From Streptomyces iconiensis (GTDB taxonomy: Bacteria > Actinomycetota > Actinomycetes > Streptomycetales > Streptomycetaceae): a DNA stretch of 64,000 nt. The notes beneath the pieces were generated by a model. The model worked only from the letters and a program-made list of their open reading frames with translations, was not told where the DNA came from and did not search any database. The stretch lies in the NCBI RefSeq assembly GCF_028657195.3, contig NZ_JANCPR020000051.1:1-64000 (forward strand), given 5' to 3'. This document shows, piece by piece, positions 1 through 7,501 of the stretch. Numbering within the stretch: position 1 is the first letter of the stretch; each line of letters begins with the position of its first letter. A program made the position numbers and the translations under genes.

Positions 1-506
1 CGCGGCGCTACGCGGCGCGGGTCGACGCCGTCGGCGTCGACGAGGCGGGGCTCCGACTCGCCCTGGAGTGCGGCGCCGACGCGGCGTACCACGCCGACGA
101 CGCACCAGCGGGGGCCTACTCGCTGATCGTGGAGGCGTCAGGTGCGGCCTCCGCTTTCACCGGAGCGCTCCGTCTCGCCGAGCGCGGAGCGCGCGTCGCG
201 GTGGTCGGTGTCGCGCAGGAGCCGGTTTCCTTCAACCCGGGTGAACTCTCCCTCCAGGGCGTGGACATCCTCGGCATCCAGCACGGCATCAGCCACTACG
301 ACAGAACCGTCTCCCTCTTCGGGTCCGGCGTGCTCGACGCGGGCCCGCTGGTCGCTGAGACCTTCCCCGCCTCCTCCGTCGGCGAGGCGTTCGCTCTTCT
401 GGAACGGGGCCGCACGGGCCCGCCGAAAATCCTGCTGGACTTCACGGACTCACCGGACTCGCTGCGTTCACCGGACTCACCTGATGGGGCGGTGGGCACG
501 GCCTGA
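1..506 (+). CDS. Zinc-type alcohol dehydrogenase, C-terminal part (5' end outside window)
   Basis: The open frame enters from the left edge (third frame) and stops with TGA at 504-506. The visible 168 residues look like the nucleotide-binding and C-terminal half of a medium-chain dehydrogenase: a segment reading ALECGADAAYHADDAP, then LIVEASG, then a strand-turn block RGARVAVVGVAQEPVSF and LQGVDILGIQHG. This is the usual order in threonine/sorbitol-type alcohol dehydrogenases, which oxidise an alcohol with NAD(P)+. The catalytic zinc ligands would lie upstream and cannot be checked. The last 20 residues (FTDSPDSLRSPDSPDG) are a repetitive tail outside the fold. The 3' end overlaps the convergent small gene by 30 bases. 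Substrate unknown. Confidence 0.8.
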   Translation, partial: RRYAARVDAVGVDEAGLRLALECGADAAYHADDAPAGAYSLIVEASGAASAFTGALRLAERGARVAVVGVAQEPVSFNPGELSLQGVDILGIQHGISHYDRTVSLFGSGVLDAGPLVAETFPASSVGEAFALLERGRTGPPKILLDFTDSPDSLRSPDSPDGAVGTA

Positions 507-614
507 GCGGGAGGCCCCGCTGAAGAGCCGGGCCACGACCCGGAACGGAAGCGTGACGACGGTCGCGACTGCGGCGCCTATGGTGCGCAGCACGTCGGCG
601 ATGGCGCGGAACAT
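477..614 (-). CDS. LPFR-motif small protein (45 aa)
   Basis: A 45-residue protein starting MFRAIADVLRTIG, with a hydrophobic stretch AAVATVVTLPFRVVARLF and a basic tail. A strong ribosome-binding site (AGGAGGACAGG directly before ATG) picks this start over longer frames. The TLPFR..ARLF pattern matches a small protein I recall as common in actinomycetes; its function is not known to me. The hydrophobic helix suggests an amphipathic or membrane-associated peptide. It ends inside the last codons of the convergent dehydrogenase gene. It would be missed by annotation with a 50-60 residue cutoff. Confidence 0.8.
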   Translation of the reverse strand: MFRAIADVLRTIGAAVATVVTLPFRVVARLFSGASRSGRAHRPIR

Positions 615-769
615 CCTGTCCTCCTGGGGGCAGAAAATGTCGTGACGCCGCCAACGGGTGGCCCCCGCACCGCCGTCACAAACCTCCGCGCCCACCACCC
701 TCGCGCCGTCCTCGCGCCGCTCCAGCACCGCCACCGCCGGACGTCGGCCATGGCGGCCACGGTCGGCGG

Positions 770-1930
770 CTATGCCGCGGCGCGCGCCCCCTGTGTCCGC
801 AGCGCCATATGCGCGGCCTCCAGCGCGCTCGTGAACGACACCTCGCTGAGCACGCCGGGCGCCGCGACCTGGTCGCCCGCCAGATAGACGCCGTCGCCCC
901 GGTCGAGGGCCGGCCGGTCCCGCCATGTCGTACCCACCGGATCGACGGCACCCGTACGGGCGTTGGCGAGCGCGTCCGAGGAGTGGAGCGTGCGCCGTCG
1001 CCAGTCGGGGAAGCCGAGGTCCAGGATGCGTTCGGCGCGCGCGAGCCCCTCGGACTTGGGCTCGTCCGGCGCGAGCGGGAACTGCGCCTGGATCAGCGAC
1101 TGTCCACGGGGAGCCACCGTCTTGTCCTGCGCCGTGAACCGCTCGGTCCAGCCGGGCCCTTCGAGGTCGGAGACAGCGAACACATCGCCACGCCGCTCCT
1201 CAAGCACCAGGTCAAGCAGTGCGGTACGGCCGCCGTGCCAGGTCAGGCTGTCGTCCTTCAGCAGCCGCCGCGCCGCCTCCAGCGTCGTCGCCACCACAAC
1301 GGGCCCGCCCCGCAGGCCGTCGAGCGAGTCGACCCGTGACCCGGTCTCGATGACCACGCCCATCTCACGGGCGCGGTCCGCCATCCGCCCGATCAGGGCA
1401 CCCCAGCCGCCCCGCACATAGTGCGCCTCGGGAGGCAGCGAAGCCGAGCGCCGGAAGCGCTCCTGGGTGAACGCTGCCGACAGGCTGCCCGGATCGTGGT
1501 GGAAGGTGGCGACGGCCGCGTAGTGCGAGGCGGCGAGCGCGGCCTCCTCGCCGATCAGCCGGCTCGCCCAGGGCAGGAACGCCTCGTCGTACGGCGCCGT
1601 ACGGTGCCGCAGCAGGCGCAGGAGGCCCAGCGGAGGCCGCCTGCGCAGCACGCCGCCACTGTGGAAGCGCAGCCTCAGCCCCTCGGCCGGTGGCAGCGCC
1701 GCGAGCGGGCGCAGCAGCCCCTGCCGCTTGAGCCAGGCCCAGTGCGGGCCTCCGTTGTAGAGGGCGTGCGGGCCCTCGTTCGTGCGGTACGGGGCCGCCG
1801 CCGTACGGGCACGGCCCCCGAGTGTGGTGTGTGCCTCGTGCACGGTGACCTCGGCGCCCGCCTCGGCCGCCGTCAGCGCTGCGGTCAGGCCGGCGAACCC
1901 GCCGCCGACCACCACTAGTTGCCGCTTCAT
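770..1930 (-). CDS. FAD-dependent amine oxidase / phytoene-desaturase-like oxidoreductase
   Basis: A 386-residue flavoprotein. The ATG at 1930 gives an N-terminus MKRQLVVVGGGFAGL, placing the dinucleotide-binding GxGxxG motif at residues 6-13, followed by an acidic strand end (VTVHEA) and the second FAD motif LGGRARTA. Near the C-terminus GDGVYLAGDQVAAPGVLSEVSFTSALEAA is the usual FAD-pyrophosphate GD motif. A GGGAG-like RBS lies about 12 bases upstream; an in-frame ATG 17 codons earlier adds only non-conserved residues. The family includes phytoene desaturases, protoporphyrinogen oxidase and amine oxidases; the substrate cannot be told. No carotenoid genes are adjacent. It stands alone and is transcribed leftward. 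Confidence 0.8.
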   Translation of the reverse strand: MKRQLVVVGGGFAGLTAALTAAEAGAEVTVHEAHTTLGGRARTAAAPYRTNEGPHALYNGGPHWAWLKRQGLLRPLAALPPAEGLRLRFHSGGVLRRRPPLGLLRLLRHRTAPYDEAFLPWASRLIGEEAALAASHYAAVATFHHDPGSLSAAFTQERFRRSASLPPEAHYVRGGWGALIGRMADRAREMGVVIETGSRVDSLDGLRGGPVVVATTLEAARRLLKDDSLTWHGGRTALLDLVLEERRGDVFAVSDLEGPGWTERFTAQDKTVAPRGQSLIQAQFPLAPDEPKSEGLARAERILDLGFPDWRRRTLHSSDALANARTGAVDPVGTTWRDRPALDRGDGVYLAGDQVAAPGVLSEVSFTSALEAAHMALRTQGARAAA

Positions 1931-2015
1931 GCAGTCATCAGCTCCCGCTGTTCGGTGCGGCCCGCTGCCGGGCCCTTTCACCGATACGACGGCCCGGGAC
2001 CGCGAGAACGTGACA

Positions 2016-2543
2016 TCACCACAGCGTGGCGAGCTGCGCGTCCGGTGTGTCCGTGCCCCGTGCCCGCCGTTCGAGGCCCAGCAGCTGCCGCTTGCGCTCC
2101 AGCCCGCCGCCGTACCCGGTGAGGCTTCCGGTGGAGCCGATGACGCGGTGGCAGGGAACGATGATGCTGAGCGGGTTGCGCCCGTTGGCGAGCCCCACGG
2201 CGCGTGCCGCGCTCGGCCGCCCGATGGCCTCGGCCAGCTCCCCGTAGGTGACGGTCTCGCCGTACGGGATACGGCGCAGCTGCTCCCAGACCCGCAGCTG
2301 GAAAGCGGTGCCCTCGGGTGCGAGTGGCACCGTGAACTCGGTGCGCACGCGGCTGAAGTACTCGTCCAGCTGGGCGACGGTCTCCGCGAACGGTTCCGGG
2401 TCAGGGTCCCCGAACGTCTCCTGCGGCGGGCGGTGGCGCTGGTCGGTCATGTAGAGCCCGGCGAGCGTGCCGCCGGTCGCCACGAGTGTGAGCGGCCCGA
2501 CGGGGCTGTCGATGACGGTGTGCGTACGAGGGGCGTGTGACAT
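2016..2543 (-). CDS. ogt: Methylated-DNA--protein-cysteine S-methyltransferase
   Basis: A 175-residue suicide DNA repair protein that moves the alkyl group of O6-alkylguanine to its own cysteine. The active-site motif PCHRV is at residues 130-134 (Cys131), preceded by the helix-turn-helix region FQLRVWEQLRRIPYGETVTYGELAEAIGRP and ARAVGLANGRNPLSII. The N-terminal ribonuclease-H-like domain is present, so this is the Ogt/AGT form without an Ada domain. ATG at 2543 is preceded by GAGAGG. The long upstream open frame is not protein-like. The gene lies downstream of the FGGY kinase, separated by a hairpin. Confidence 0.93.
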   Translation of the reverse strand: MSHAPRTHTVIDSPVGPLTLVATGGTLAGLYMTDQRHRPPQETFGDPDPEPFAETVAQLDEYFSRVRTEFTVPLAPEGTAFQLRVWEQLRRIPYGETVTYGELAEAIGRPSAARAVGLANGRNPLSIIVPCHRVIGSTGSLTGYGGGLERKRQLLGLERRARGTDTPDAQLATLW

Positions 2544-2567
2544 GCGGGGTCCTCTCTGCTCTCCCGT

Positions 2568-2599
2568 CCAGCCTCGCCCCTCGCGCGCGGTGAGGCTGG
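2568..2599 (-). terminator. Hairpin between FGGY kinase and ogt
   Basis: CCAGCCTC at 2568-2575 pairs with GAGGCTGG at 2592-2599 around a 16-base loop. It sits just past the stop of the leftward FGGY kinase gene. There is no U-tract, as is common for actinomycete terminators. Confidence 0.5.
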
Positions 2600-2673
2600 C
2601 GGAAATGCGACATGATCCCCGGCGTCCCTGCGTCGCGGCCGGCGCCCTCGAACCGATGGCTCCGCCCCGGCTC

Positions 2674-4158
2674 TCACGCCTGAGCGGGAACGGGGTCCTC
2701 CCAGTGTGCCCGCGAGGACTCCACCGTCTCGCGGTAGCGCGCGTAGCCGCTTTCGTACAGCGCGAGGTCGTCCGGGTCGGGTTCCACGAGGCGGTGAGCG
2801 GCGTGCCAGCGCTCCTCGTCCACCGGGTCGCCCAGCGCGGCCCGGGCCACGATCGCGGCGCCCTTCGCGCCGACCTCCGTCTCCTCCGGCACCCGCACGG
2901 GGCGGCCGAGTATGCCCGCGAACGTACGCATCCAGCCCTCGGAACGGGTCCCGCCGCCGCATGCGGCGAGCGTCCCTTCGAGCCCTGCCGTCTCCAGGCA
3001 GTGGCGTGCCGCGTAGCCGACGGCCTCGCACATCGCCCGCACGACATCGGCGCTGCCGTGCGCGAGGGACAGCCCCTCGAAACCCGCGCGTGCACCCGGC
3101 GCGACGAACGGAGCGCGCTCGCCCGCCTCCGACAGGAACGGCAGCGCGCTCACCCCGCGCGCACCCGGCGGGCTCTGCGCGAGCAGCGGCTCCAGCTCAG
3201 CCGTGGTCGCGCCGACGAGGTGCAGCGTCCAGTCGATGCCCGCGGTACCGACCATCGCGGGCATCGCGCGCAGCCAGCGGTCCCGGTCAGGGGTGCACAG
3301 CCACATCCCGGCCGGATCGCCGCCCGGCTTCGCGTCCGTACGGTCGGTGAGCACCTGGCAGGCGAGGGTCGTGCCGACGGTCAGCAGCCCGTCGCCGACC
3401 TCACGCACCCCGCTGCCGACGGCGCACGCCGGCAGGTCGTACGGGCCCGAGGTGAGCGGCAACCCCTCGGCCAGGCCCAGGAGTTCGGCGCCCGCGCGGT
3501 CGAGCGCGAGGACGGCGCGGGGCGCCGCCGGCTCGGGCAGCAGGTGTGCGAGGTCGCCGACGCCGCAGGCGGCCAGCGCACCGGGGGAGTAGGAGCGGGT
3601 GGCGGGGTCGAGGAAGGGGAGGGTCGCGTCGGAAGCGTCCACGCTGACGGTTCCGGTGAGCCGCTGCGCCACCGCGTCCACGCAGTAACCGGCGACGGCG
3701 GCCCGCTCCAGCGTCTCCGGCTCGTACGCGCGCAGCCAGGCGAGCAGCGGCGCGTGACAGCCGGGGAACATCCCGGAACCCGTGTGCCCGAAGACCTCGC
3801 GCACGGTTCCGTCGCGCTGCCAGCGCGCCACAAGACCGGCCGCGCGCCCGTCCATCCACGAGATCATCCGCCGCGCGGGGCGCCCCCCGGCGTCGCGCAG
3901 CCACAGCCCGTCGCCCTGTCCCGTGAGGGCGAGCGCCGTGGGCGGCCCCGGCAGCGCCGCCGCGACCTCCCTGACGACCTCGGCCACGCTGCGCAGCACC
4001 TCGTCCAGGTCCTGTTCCACGACGCCGCCCGGCCCGCGCAGCAGCGTGGAGGGCCGCGCCGCTGTGTGCAGGGCCCGCCCGTCGCGGTCGAAGGCCACGG
4101 CCTTGGTCACGGAGGTGCCGATGTCGACGCCGATGAGCGCGCCGCAGTGTTCCGTCAT
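2674..4158 (-). CDS. FGGY-family carbohydrate kinase (xylulokinase-like)
   Basis: A 494-residue ATP-dependent sugar or sugar-alcohol kinase. The N-terminal phosphate-binding strand is LIGVDIGTSVTKAVAFD, followed by EQDLDEV and LTGQGDGLWL. The C-terminal ATPase half has AACGGGTRSEGWMRTFAGILGRPV and the closing region EVGAKGAAIVARAALG, all typical of FGGY kinases. ATG at 4158 has GGAGGACTACGGCC upstream; the frame is open for 11 more codons without homology. It is divergent from the histidine phosphatase and close to a DeoR regulator and a second FGGY kinase, which suggests a locally controlled pentose, tetritol or ketose pathway. Substrate unassigned; xylulose, ribulose, erythritol and L-fuculose kinases all belong here. 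Confidence 0.88.
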   Translation of the reverse strand: MTEHCGALIGVDIGTSVTKAVAFDRDGRALHTAARPSTLLRGPGGVVEQDLDEVLRSVAEVVREVAAALPGPPTALALTGQGDGLWLRDAGGRPARRMISWMDGRAAGLVARWQRDGTVREVFGHTGSGMFPGCHAPLLAWLRAYEPETLERAAVAGYCVDAVAQRLTGTVSVDASDATLPFLDPATRSYSPGALAACGVGDLAHLLPEPAAPRAVLALDRAGAELLGLAEGLPLTSGPYDLPACAVGSGVREVGDGLLTVGTTLACQVLTDRTDAKPGGDPAGMWLCTPDRDRWLRAMPAMVGTAGIDWTLHLVGATTAELEPLLAQSPPGARGVSALPFLSEAGERAPFVAPGARAGFEGLSLAHGSADVVRAMCEAVGYAARHCLETAGLEGTLAACGGGTRSEGWMRTFAGILGRPVRVPEETEVGAKGAAIVARAALGDPVDEERWHAAHRLVEPDPDDLALYESGYARYRETVESSRAHWEDPVPAQA

Positions 4159-4333
4159 GGCCGTAGTCCTCCAGGCGCCGGTTCTCCACATTCTCGTTGT
4201 TATATTTATAGCGATCGACGTGAAGAAGCAATGGGTGGGTACGTGCCAACCGCGTCACGCACGGAACGGCCCCGCCCAGCACGCACGACGCACCGCACCC
4301 CCGCACCGCCCGTACCCAAGTCCCGGAGGACAG
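4159..4333. promoter_or_regulatory. Divergent promoter region with an A/T-rich core
   Basis: The gap between two divergent sugar-metabolism genes contains an unusually A/T-rich stretch for this genome, around 4194-4211 (GTTGTTATATTTATAG). Such patches are typical of -10 regions and regulator sites. The DeoR-family gene at 4997 is the obvious candidate regulator. The exact operator cannot be defined by eye. Confidence 0.5.
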
Positions 4334-4963
4334 ATGACAGCGCGGCTCCTGCTCGTACGCCACGGCCAGACCGTCTGGCACGCCGAGAACCGCTACTGCG
4401 GCATCTCCGACGTGGCGCTCACCGACGAGGGCGAGCGCCAGGCCGCCGCGCTGGGGGAGTGGGTGGCGGACCAGGGCGCGGCGCACGGCGTACGGGCCGT
4501 CGCCTGCTCGCCGCTCGGCCGCGCCCGCCGTACGGCCGAACCCGCCGCCGAGGCGCTCGGCCTGGCCCCGACCGTCCACGAGGGGCTGCGCGAGGCCGAC
4601 TTCGGCTGGGGGGAGGGCCGCACCATCGCCGAGATGAGCGCCGAGGACCCCGAGGCGGTACGCGCCTTCCAGGAGGACGCCGAGCGTGGCGCCTTCCCCG
4701 GCTCCGAGCCGCCCTCGGCCGTCGCGGAGCGCGTGTGCGGGGCGCTGCGTGAACTGGCCGCGGCGCACGAGGGGATGGCGGTGCTCGTCGTCGCGCACAA
4801 CACCGCCCTCCGCGTCGCGCTGTGCGCGCTGCTCGGCATTCCGCTCGGCCGCTACCGCCAGGTGCTGCCGCGCCTGGACAACGCCGCCGTCACCGGGATC
4901 GAGATGGACGGCGCGCGCACCGCACTGCGTTCGCTGAACGTCCCGACCACAGCCCGCCCGTAA
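4334..4963 (+). CDS. Histidine phosphatase family protein
   Basis: A 209-residue phosphatase of the phosphoglycerate-mutase-like superfamily. The catalytic motif LLLVRHGQTVWHAENRY puts the phospho-accepting histidine at residue 10; the partner histidine is in VLVVAHNTALRVALCALLG. The middle carries GLREADFGWGEGRTIAEM, typical of CobC/GpmB-like enzymes. ATG at 4334 follows CGGAGGACAG. Position between two FGGY kinases and beside a DeoR regulator suggests removal of phosphate from a sugar phosphate in the same pathway, but similar proteins also serve in cobalamin, trehalose or phosphoglycerate metabolism. Confidence 0.85.
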   Translation: MTARLLLVRHGQTVWHAENRYCGISDVALTDEGERQAAALGEWVADQGAAHGVRAVACSPLGRARRTAEPAAEALGLAPTVHEGLREADFGWGEGRTIAEMSAEDPEAVRAFQEDAERGAFPGSEPPSAVAERVCGALRELAAAHEGMAVLVVAHNTALRVALCALLGIPLGRYRQVLPRLDNAAVTGIEMDGARTALRSLNVPTTARP

Positions 4964-4996
4964 GTATCGGCCCCCAGGTGAGCGAGACTTGAACCC

Positions 4997-5803
4997 ATGA
5001 CGAAGCCGGGCACTCCCGCTGCTTCTGCCCGTTCGCAGGAGAACCGTAGACAGCTCATCGCCGAACACGTCGTGGAGCACGGCACGCTGACCGTCGCCTG
5101 GCTCGCCGAGGCGACGGGGGTGAGCGTGATGACGGTGCACCGCGATCTGGACGCGCTCGCCAGGCGCGGCGTGCTGCGCCGCTTCCGGGGCGGCGTCTCG
5201 GCGCTGCCCACCAGCGTGTTCGAGAGCAACCTGGAGTACCGGGCCGGCGTGCGCGTCGCAGAGAAGGAGGCCATCGCGCAGGCGGCGGCCGAACTGGTGG
5301 AGCCCGGCATGTCGGTGATGCTGGACGACTCCACCTCGGCGCTCGCGCTCGCCGGGCTGCTGGTCGGCAGGACCCCGCTGACCGTGCTGACCAACGCGCG
5401 CCGCGTGCTGGACGTGTTCGCGGGGTGCGAGGAGATCCGGCTGATCGCGCTCGGCGGCGAGTACTCGCCCACTCACGACTCCTTTCTCGGGGTGGCGTGC
5501 GTGGAGGCGGTCGAGGCCATGTCCGTCGACCTCGTGGTGGTCAGCACCTCGGCGATGAACGCGGCGATGACCTTCCACCAGGAGCAGGACGTGGTGCTCG
5601 TCAAGCGCGCCATGCTCGCCTCCGGCGCGCGCACCGCACTGCTGATGGACCACTCCAAGATGCCCCGCACCGCGCTCCACCGGCTGTGCCCCGTCACGGA
5701 CTTCGACCATGTCGTCGTGGACGCGGGCGTGGACGCCGCGCTGCTGGCCGAACTGCGCGAGCAGTCCGGAGTGGACGTACGGGTCGCTGAAGCACCGCGC
5801 TGA
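4997..5803 (+). CDS. DeoR-family transcriptional regulator
   Basis: A 268-residue regulator. An N-terminal winged helix-turn-helix (about residues 15-65: RRQLIAEHVVEHGTLTVAWLAEATGVSVMTVHRDLDALARRGVLRRFRGG) is followed by the DeoR effector domain, with VMLDDSTSALALAGLL and the ALGGEYSPTHDSFLG sensing motif, which binds phosphorylated sugars in this family. It starts 33 bases after the phosphatase stop, so the two are probably cotranscribed. No strong RBS precedes ATG 4997. It probably represses the flanking kinase and phosphatase genes through the A/T-rich site at about 4200 and perhaps the site at about 5915. Confidence 0.92.
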   Translation: MTKPGTPAASARSQENRRQLIAEHVVEHGTLTVAWLAEATGVSVMTVHRDLDALARRGVLRRFRGGVSALPTSVFESNLEYRAGVRVAEKEAIAQAAAELVEPGMSVMLDDSTSALALAGLLVGRTPLTVLTNARRVLDVFAGCEEIRLIALGGEYSPTHDSFLGVACVEAVEAMSVDLVVVSTSAMNAAMTFHQEQDVVLVKRAMLASGARTALLMDHSKMPRTALHRLCPVTDFDHVVVDAGVDAALLAELREQSGVDVRVAEAPR

Positions 5804-5906
5804 AGCACCGTACTGACGGGGCGCGTTGACGGGGGGTGCCGTGGGGCGGGCGCGCTGAGGGGGCCTCGCGGGCGCCGCAGGAAGCGGTCCGGTCGGATAC
5901 CGGAAT

Positions 5907-5923
5907 TCACATCTTGCGTGTGA
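5907..5923. promoter_or_regulatory. Small inverted repeat upstream of second FGGY kinase
   Basis: TCACA (5907-5911) and TGTGA (5919-5923) are inverted around 7 bases, in the 213-base gap before the kinase at 6017, followed by the A/T-rich word GGTTAACATC. It is a plausible regulator site, but a five-base arm can occur by chance. Confidence 0.3.
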
Positions 5924-6016
5924 GGTTAACATCGCAGATGATGGGCTCCGTCGCCGGTCCGGAGGATCCGCAGGAGATCCGGAGGACAGGAGATCCAGAG
6001 GAGAGGACCACCGCAC

Positions 6017-7501
6017 ATGGACAGCGCCGCCCCGGCCTCCGCATCCGCCACGCCCGTCGTCGCGGGGATCGACGTCGCCACGGCGGCCGTGCGCGTCCTG
6101 TGCGCCGACGCGCGCGGCACGGTGCTCGCCGAGGGCAGGGCCCCGCTGCCCCAGCCGGTCAGGGACCCGCGCGGGCACAGCGAACAGGACGCGGCGACCT
6201 GGTGGCCGGCCGCGGCCGAGGCGCTGCGCCAGGCCACCTCGGCGCTGCCCGCACGCGGCGCCGAGGTCGTCGCCGTCGCCGTCTGCGCCACCTCGGGCAC
6301 CCTCGTCCTCGCCGACGGCGACGGCGTACCGCTGGGCCCCGCGCTGATGTACGACGACCGCCGCGCCGCCGGTCTCAACGCCCGCGCCCAGGAGGCCGGG
6401 GCCGCCAGATGGGCGGCGCTCGGGCTGACCGTCGGGCCGACGGCCGCGCTCGGCCGCGTCGGCTGGTACGCCGCGCACGCGGGTGACTTCCCCGGGGCAG
6501 CGCGGATCCTGCACACCCCCGACCTCCTCGGTCACCGGCTCACGGGCGGCCCCGTGCCAGCCGACTGGAGCCACGCGCTCAAGACCGGATACGACCCGCT
6601 GGCCGGGGAGTGGCCCACCGAGGTACTCGACGCGCTCGGTGTTCCCGCACGCTGGCTGCCGACCGTACGGGCACCCGGCACCGGAGCGGGCACGGTATCG
6701 GCGCGTGCCGCCGCCGAGACGGGGCTGCCCGAGGGGTGCGAGGTGCGGCTCGGTATGACCGACGGATGCGCGGGCCAGATCGCCACGGGCGCCGTACGTC
6801 CCGGCCAGTTCGTCGGCGTCCTGGGCACCACGTACGTCCTCAAGGGCGTCACCCGCGAGCTGGTCACCGACCCGGCGGGCGCCCTCTACAGCCACCGCCA
6901 CCCCGACGGCTGGTGGCTGCCGGGCGGCGCCTCCAACACGGGTGGCGAGGCCCTCGCACGTACGGAGTCCGAGCGGCTTGCGGAACTGGACACCGCTGCG
7001 CACGCGCGCGGCCCCGCCTCCTGCGTCAGCTACCCGCTGCGCCGCGAGGGCGAGCGCTTCCCCTTCGTCGCCGCCGGTGCGCGCGGCTTCACGCTCGGCA
7101 CCCCGGCCGACGAGGCCCACCGGCACCGCGCCGACCTGGAGGGTGTCGCCTTCCTCGAACGGCTCGCGCTGGAGCGGGTCCGCTCACTCGGCGTCCCCGT
7201 GGCCGGACCCCTGTACGCGGCGGGCGGCGGCAGCCGCAGCGTGCTGTGGAACCGGATCAGGGCCACCGTGCTCGGCCTGCCGCTGCGGGTGGCCGAGCGC
7301 GCGGAGACCGCGTTCGGGGCCGCGCTCCTCGCCGCCGCCGGAACCCTGCACCCCACGCTGGACGAGGCCGCGACCGCGATGACGGGCGAGGGACACCTCG
7401 TGGAGCCCGTACCGGGCGAGAAGGCCGCGCTCGACGCCTCCTACGCCCGCTTCGTCGCCGAACTGGAGCGCCGGGGCTGGCTGTCGGCCCCCTCCGCCTG
7501 A
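6017..7501 (+). CDS. FGGY-family carbohydrate kinase (second copy, divergent)
   Basis: A 494-residue FGGY kinase sharing the fold but little close identity with the kinase at 2674-4158. Visible motifs: VVAGIDVATAAVRVLCAD (phosphate 1), RDPRGHSEQDAATWW, LMYDDRRA (sugar site), VGVLGTTYVLKGVT and the C-terminal YAAGGGSRSVLWNRIRATVLGLPL with AFGAALLAAAG. ATG 6017 is preceded by GGAGAGGACC. The ligand-binding segment differs from xylulokinases; ribulokinase-like or erythritol-kinase-like roles are possible. Its 3' end overlaps the convergent MFS gene by 61 bases. With the DeoR gene upstream it completes a small kinase-phosphatase-kinase block. Confidence 0.85.
   Translation: MDSAAPASASATPVVAGIDVATAAVRVLCADARGTVLAEGRAPLPQPVRDPRGHSEQDAATWWPAAAEALRQATSALPARGAEVVAVAVCATSGTLVLADGDGVPLGPALMYDDRRAAGLNARAQEAGAARWAALGLTVGPTAALGRVGWYAAHAGDFPGAARILHTPDLLGHRLTGGPVPADWSHALKTGYDPLAGEWPTEVLDALGVPARWLPTVRAPGTGAGTVSARAAAETGLPEGCEVRLGMTDGCAGQIATGAVRPGQFVGVLGTTYVLKGVTRELVTDPAGALYSHRHPDGWWLPGGASNTGGEALARTESERLAELDTAAHARGPASCVSYPLRREGERFPFVAAGARGFTLGTPADEAHRHRADLEGVAFLERLALERVRSLGVPVAGPLYAAGGGSRSVLWNRIRATVLGLPLRVAERAETAFGAALLAAAGTLHPTLDEAATAMTGEGHLVEPVPGEKAALDASYARFVAELERRGWLSAPSA

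Noticed and set aside
2467..4752. Long rightward open frame across the FGGY kinase
   Set aside because: It lies antisense to a clear kinase gene; its translation is Arg/Gly/Pro-rich without motifs, as expected for shadow frames in very high-GC DNA.
3401..7126. Leftward open frame of over 1200 codons across 3.4-7.1 kb
   Set aside because: It is a shadow of several well-supported genes (phosphatase, DeoR and second kinase), with biased composition and no domain.
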